Origin: Rickettsia typhi
GTDB taxonomy: Bacteria; Pseudomonadota; Alphaproteobacteria; Rickettsiales; UBA1997
NCBI GenBank assembly: GCA_945862535.1
Contig: CAMAYG010000004.1
Location: 1-38,554, forward strand
Reading direction: 5' to 3'
DNA: 38,554 nt
Part shown: positions 35,407 through 38,554 of the stretch, one piece after another
How the letters are laid out: every line of letters begins with the position of its first letter
How positions within the stretch are numbered: the stretch's first letter is position 1
Notes under the pieces: generated by a model
Told to the model about the DNA's origin: nothing
Databases searched by the model: none
The model's input: only the letters and a program-made list of their open reading frames with translations
Translations under genes and position numbers: made by a program

Positions 35407-36615
35407 TCAAATATCAATACCTATTTTTCTTATTTTCGTTGCTTGAAAGGTAATAAAGTAGCAGGTAGAGGCAATAAGGACAGTTATCGCAAGACCGTTG
35501 GAACCAATTAAATCGATGGCAATTCCGGTGGTAATGCTTCCGCACATTGCCCCGATACTCCCTATTCTTTGAAATGTTGCATTAGCCGCAACTCCTCTAT
35601 TGTTTTCGCTGTCGCTATTTTCGTTGCTATATTCATCGTTTAGCATTTTGTAGCATGTTACAAAAATACAGGCAATGCCACAGCCAATTAAAAAGAAGAT
35701 AACGGTAAAGAAGCCAAAGCTACCACTGCAAAATAGCAGGAACGAGCCACATAAACAAAGAATAAAGCCGATGTTAAGCATTTTTTGCGGTTTTGGATAT
35801 TTGACAAGCAATATACCGACAATTAAATCTAATATACCGCTAAGGCTGAAAGCGGCATAAAACAAGCCTCCTTGTTCTGGAGTCAGTGATTTTTTCGTAG
35901 CAAAAACAACCACAAAACTTACAAGTGAAAAACAGATAAAATCTAGAAAGAAACGACCAGAAGCTAAATTTGGGTGTTTGCTAATTAATTCCTTTAATGG
36001 TAGATATTTCTGTTCGCTAATTTCTGGCAATTTTGTATGGCAAAAATATTGTAAAATATAATAAGACACCAATAACAGAAAGGCCGACAGAACAAAGTTA
36101 AAATAATTATCTGCCGATGTTAAGCTAACTATTGCAGGGCCTATCACCAAGCCAAAAGATATGATCATTGAAAAGGCACCGATTAACAGCCCGCGATAGC
36201 GGTTATTAACCAAAGAATTAAGCCAAAACTGCCTTATTATGGTGCAAATAAACCAGCAAAAACCAGTGCTTAGGGCGATTGCTAGCCAAAAGAAGAAGCC
36301 AAGAAAGAAGTAGCTTAGTAGCACAATTACAGCATAGATAATGGTGGCATATTTTACAACATTACTTACTCCTAGTTTTTTAACAATTTTATGAAGCACG
36401 AAAGACATAATAATGCTACCGCTAAGCTCAAAAATACTAGCAATGCCAATTTTTGTGGCACTAATATGGTTTTTAATTAGTAGTGCAGGCATTATAACAA
36501 TATTTATTCCGACGGCAATCCAAAAAATAAAAGCACTAAGTAATAGCAAGAGTATTGTTGGGTTGATCGATTTAATTTGTTCTAATTTCGAGATGTTTTT
36601 TGAAAAGAAAGGCAT
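35407..36615 (-). CDS. MFS family permease
   Basis: A 402-residue protein with about 12 membrane segments in two halves separated by a loop near 195-215 (CHTKLPEISEQKYLPLKELI). The loop between segments 2 and 3 contains the degenerate A-motif HKIVKKLGVSNVVKY. The segments NNRYRGLLIGAFSMIISFGLVIGPAI in the fourth and fifth helices are typical of drug/metabolite MFS transporters of the YcaD type. The loop between helices 10 and 11 has a short acidic Asn/Ser/Glu run (NENSDSENN). Substrate unknown. It starts at ATG 36615 and its promoter shares the spacer with the GST-like gene. Rickettsial MFS proteins of this kind often move osmolytes or metabolites, but no specificity can be read. Confidence 0.88.
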   Translation of the reverse strand: MPFFSKNISKLEQIKSINPTILLLLLSAFIFWIAVGINIVIMPALLIKNHISATKIGIASIFELSGSIIMSFVLHKIVKKLGVSNVVKYATIIYAVIVLLSYFFLGFFFWLAIALSTGFCWFICTIIRQFWLNSLVNNRYRGLLIGAFSMIISFGLVIGPAIVSLTSADNYFNFVLSAFLLLVSYYILQYFCHTKLPEISEQKYLPLKELISKHPNLASGRFFLDFICFSLVSFVVVFATKKSLTPEQGGLFYAAFSLSGILDLIVGILLVKYPKPQKMLNIGFILCLCGSFLLFCSGSFGFFTVIFFLIGCGIACIFVTCYKMLNDEYSNENSDSENNRGVAANATFQRIGSIGAMCGSITTGIAIDLIGSNGLAITVLIASTCYFITFQATKIRKIGIDI

Positions 36616-36852
36616 TTTTAAGATATTATTTTAATTTCCGCAAGTTTATAGGCAAAATTCATTTTGTCAAGCTTTCTTTTATTTGGTGAGTTTTTGATGT
36701 TATACATCGGTTGTTATTGATATTAAATTTGGGATAGTGGTAATTTTATATAGACAAATTTCTTGCAAGTTAAGTTGTTTGCGAGTTAACTTAATACTTA
36801 TTCAACAATCAAATTAACAATTTCCAATTTTACAAATTAATAATTTCCAATT

Positions 36853-37527
36853 ATGAGCGAGCAAATTAAATTAGTAACTAGCAAGTTTTCGCCTTACGGC
36901 CATCGGGTTGAAATGGTGCTAATCGAAAAAAATATTCCTTATCAAAAGGTCGAGGTAGATTTAACCAACCGCCCAGATTGGTTTGTTGCAGATTCTCCTT
37001 TAGGGAAGATTCCTTTGCTTTATGTGGGCGACAAGGTGCTTTTTGAATCGATTGTCATTTGCGAATATTTAGAGGAGGCTTTCCCAGGCAACAACCCTTT
37101 GCACAACAAAGATCTGGTAATTAAATCTCAGCATCGTGCTTGGATGGAATATAGCAATAGTATTTTTGCATCGGTTTTTGCAATGATTTTTGCAACCAAT
37201 CAAGAAGATTTTAACTCAAAAAAAGCGGAAGTAGTCAATAAACTCAAGGTGCTAGAAAAGGCCTTAAAATTTAACCCCTATTTCGATGGCGACAAATTCT
37301 TGTTAATTGATATTTGCATGGCATCAATTTTTAAGCCGTTGTTCTTTGTCGATAATAAATTCTTGCTCGAAATTTTCGATCTAAACAAAACTTTGGCAAA
37401 TTATGCCGAAAGCCTTGTCGCGCGGGGTTCCTTGCAAAAAACCCTACCAGTAGATTATGAAGATATTTTTAAATCTTTTCTAGAAAAGAAAAAGTCTCAC
37501 TTATTGACCATGAGTTTCATGTTATAA
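36853..37527 (+). CDS. Glutathione S-transferase family protein, SspA-like
   Basis: The 224-residue protein has an N-terminal thioredoxin-like domain (about 4-80: LVTSKFSPYGHRVEMVLIEKN, GKIPLLYVGDKVLFESIVIC) with the cis-Pro and the Glu-Ser glutathione-site pair (ESIVICEYLEE). A helical C-terminal domain follows (about 90-205). The usual catalytic Ser/Cys position reads SPYG. The pattern SPxGxRVxxVLxEKxIPY and LGKIPLL is also that of stringent starvation protein A, an RNA polymerase-binding GST homologue; the two cannot be separated here with confidence. The C-terminus ends MSFML inside a 19-bp tandem duplication that continues past the stop. Confidence 0.8.
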   Translation: MSEQIKLVTSKFSPYGHRVEMVLIEKNIPYQKVEVDLTNRPDWFVADSPLGKIPLLYVGDKVLFESIVICEYLEEAFPGNNPLHNKDLVIKSQHRAWMEYSNSIFASVFAMIFATNQEDFNSKKAEVVNKLKVLEKALKFNPYFDGDKFLLIDICMASIFKPLFFVDNKFLLEIFDLNKTLANYAESLVARGSLQKTLPVDYEDIFKSFLEKKKSHLLTMSFML

Positions 37528-37551
37528 TATTGGTTTCATGTTATAATATTG
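37514..37551 (+). repeat. Exact 19-bp tandem duplication across the GST-like stop codon
   Basis: GTTTCATGTTATAATATTG occurs at 37514-37532 and 37533-37551, with a partial third copy (GTTTCAATG) whose ATG is the start of the next gene. The first copy supplies the stop codon (37525-37527). Each copy contains TATAAT, a perfect -10 hexamer, 19 bases apart. No good -35 box is correctly spaced. Confidence 0.85.
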
Positions 37552-37558
37552 GGTTTCA

Positions 37559-38053
37559 ATGGCTAAAACTCTAGATCTAACCATATCTTTACTGTTAAAA
37601 CCTTTGTGGCAAGACGGTTTAGCAAAAAATCAGGCAAGAAATAAAAAGTTAAAAATTATTAATCAGATTTCAAGAAATTGGCAGATGATTGTTGGCGGTG
37701 CTTTTAGTGCTTTTTCTAGCCCACAAACTTTAAAAATTCGCAGAAACTCTACAAATTATAGTGTGGCAAGCCTTGTGGTTAATGTAAGAAATTCGGCAAT
37801 CGCCTTTTTATTACAAAGCCAGAGCCAACAAATTATCGAGAGAGTGAATCGTTTTGCCGTCGAAAGCAATATTACCGTTAACAAAATTAGTTTTTTACAG
37901 CAGGGCAATATTGCCGAAAATAACGACAGCTACAAGCCAGAAACTCGGCAAGACCAACATCAAAAACTTGAAAAAAGCACTAAGATAGAAAATATTATTA
38001 AAAATATTGCCGACCAAGAATTGCAAGACTTGCTCCGATCCCTTGCTCCTTAA
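37559..38053 (+). CDS. DUF721 protein, DciA-like
   Basis: A 164-residue protein with the DUF721 fold at about 30-110: WQMIVGGAFSAFSSPQTLKI, then SLVVNVRNSAIAFLLQSQSQQIIERVN and VNKISFL. DciA proteins of this family load the replicative helicase DnaB in bacteria that lack DnaC, which fits most alphaproteobacteria. The tail (about 115-164) is a Gln/Lys/Asn linker ending in a short helix (DQELQDLLRSLAP). It starts at ATG 37559 within the third partial copy of the upstream 19-bp repeat. It converges with lptG 48 bases downstream. Confidence 0.75.
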   Translation: MAKTLDLTISLLLKPLWQDGLAKNQARNKKLKIINQISRNWQMIVGGAFSAFSSPQTLKIRRNSTNYSVASLVVNVRNSAIAFLLQSQSQQIIERVNRFAVESNITVNKISFLQQGNIAENNDSYKPETRQDQHQKLEKSTKIENIIKNIADQELQDLLRSLAP

Positions 38054-38101
38054 GTTGCCAATAAGCAAATCCATGGCTATGCCCTCTCTTACCATGCCCC
38101 T

Positions 38102-38554
38102 TTAACTATGTTCTTTAGTGAATAACAGCAATATTGCTAGTGAAAAATATAGTGCCACATTAACCCAAATCCCGCTAAATATCGACATTACATCTGCCGA
38201 TATTAACGAAAGAAATATAAGGTCGAGAATATAAATCAACAATCCGCAGGCAAGTCCCAAGACTACCATTAATGCCGCTTTACGACTGCGAAAATGATGA
38301 ACGGCAAAAAATAGCGACAGAATAATTAGGGCAACCAGCATTATTGGTTTGGCGAGTAAGTGATAATAAAGGGCTTTGAACGGCAAATTGTTTATTCCTA
38401 GCTGTTGCCGGCTTTTTATTTCTTGCGGTAACTGAAATATGTTAAATAAATTGGCTTCATTCAAACTATTAACAGCAAGATCTTCAACAAAACCAACGGC
38501 AAAACTGCTAATAATTTTTACTTGACTAAGCTTCTGATTTAGCTGACTCGCATT
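38102..38554 (-). CDS. lptG: LPS export permease LptG, C-terminal part (5' end outside window)
   Basis: The frame is open to the edge of the window and gives 150 residues. It contains the periplasmic-end segment LFNIFQLPQEIKSRQQLGIN and the last three membrane helices of YjgP/YjgQ permeases: KALYYHLLAKPIMLVALIIL, ALMVVLGLACGLLIYIL and IWVNVALYFSLAILLLF. Position of the WQLP/FQLP-like segment and the final helix before a short charged end favours LptG over LptF. With LptB and LptF it extracts LPS from the inner membrane, so the organism should make LPS. Confidence 0.8.
   Translation of the reverse strand, partial: NASQLNQKLSQVKIISSFAVGFVEDLAVNSLNEANLFNIFQLPQEIKSRQQLGINNLPFKALYYHLLAKPIMLVALIILSLFFAVHHFRSRKAALMVVLGLACGLLIYILDLIFLSLISADVMSIFSGIWVNVALYFSLAILLLFTKEHS

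Noticed and set aside
1..38554. tRNA, rRNA or tmRNA genes
   Set aside because: No T-arm GGTTCRANNC-type sequence in a cloverleaf context and no rRNA core sequence was seen in the spacers.

Overview
The window looks like a chromosomal segment of an AT-rich, host-associated alphaproteobacterium of the Rickettsiales or a close relative. Signs are the strong A/T bias in coding and spacer DNA, a very large rickettsial-style VirB6/TrbL type IV secretion protein, many small lipoproteins, several recognisable-to-nobody proteins that could be effectors, and one decayed gene. It encodes purine synthesis (PurM), LPS export (LptG), anhydro-muropeptide recycling (AnmK) and a cbb3-type oxidase subunit (CcoN). 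By established knowledge Rickettsia lack purine synthesis and Anaplasma/Ehrlichia lack LPS, so a Midichloriaceae-like or other deep rickettsial lineage fits better; this placement is inference.

Layout. 1-225 is the end of a gene with a HEPN-type RNxxxH motif (Abi-like). 226-797 is non-coding and repeat-rich: a 22-bp repeat array, covarying hairpins and a 34-bp tandem repeat. 798-4128 (minus) is a tight operon DUF2066 protein - AI-2E-family permease - ureohydrolase (SpeB-like). 4423-6893 (plus) holds purM, then a free-standing C-terminal piece of isoleucyl-tRNA synthetase, then a membrane-anchored protein. 6925-16492 (minus) runs BamE-like lipoprotein - 1923-residue VirB6-like protein - oligoendopeptidase F - unknown 408-residue protein. 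16708-19144 (plus) is the classic rpmF-plsX-fabH lipid cluster. 19152-20227 (minus) is lgt followed by a small lipoprotein. 20608-25301 (plus) is dcd, a secreted protein with an intradiol-dioxygenase-like C-terminus, a DMT-family permease and tsaD. 25298-26452 (minus) is an unknown protein. 26681-33307 (plus) is trmL, holB, anmK, a TauE/SafE-like (UreH-type) membrane protein, ccoN without ccoO/Q/P, a SPOR lipoprotein and a further lipoprotein. 33307-34237 is a pseudogene with five frame changes. 34414-36615 (minus) is a protein with a CaaX-like C-terminus and, divergently placed upstream, an MFS permease. 36853-38053 (plus) is a GST/SspA-like protein and a DciA-like DUF721 protein. 38102-38554 (minus) is the end of lptG.

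Functionally the window mixes housekeeping (purine and dUTP supply, tRNA modification, clamp loading, lipid and lipoprotein synthesis, envelope assembly) with host-interaction candidates. The points most worth a second look are the orphan IleRS C-terminal domain behind purM, the CaaX-like tail with a polybasic stretch at 34414-35313, the decayed gene with a C58/YopT-like His-Asp signature, the solitary ccoN, the dioxygenase-like secreted protein that has lost iron ligands, and the covarying hairpin array at 312-491. Short two-copy tandem duplications recur in spacers, while those inside genes have periods divisible by three.
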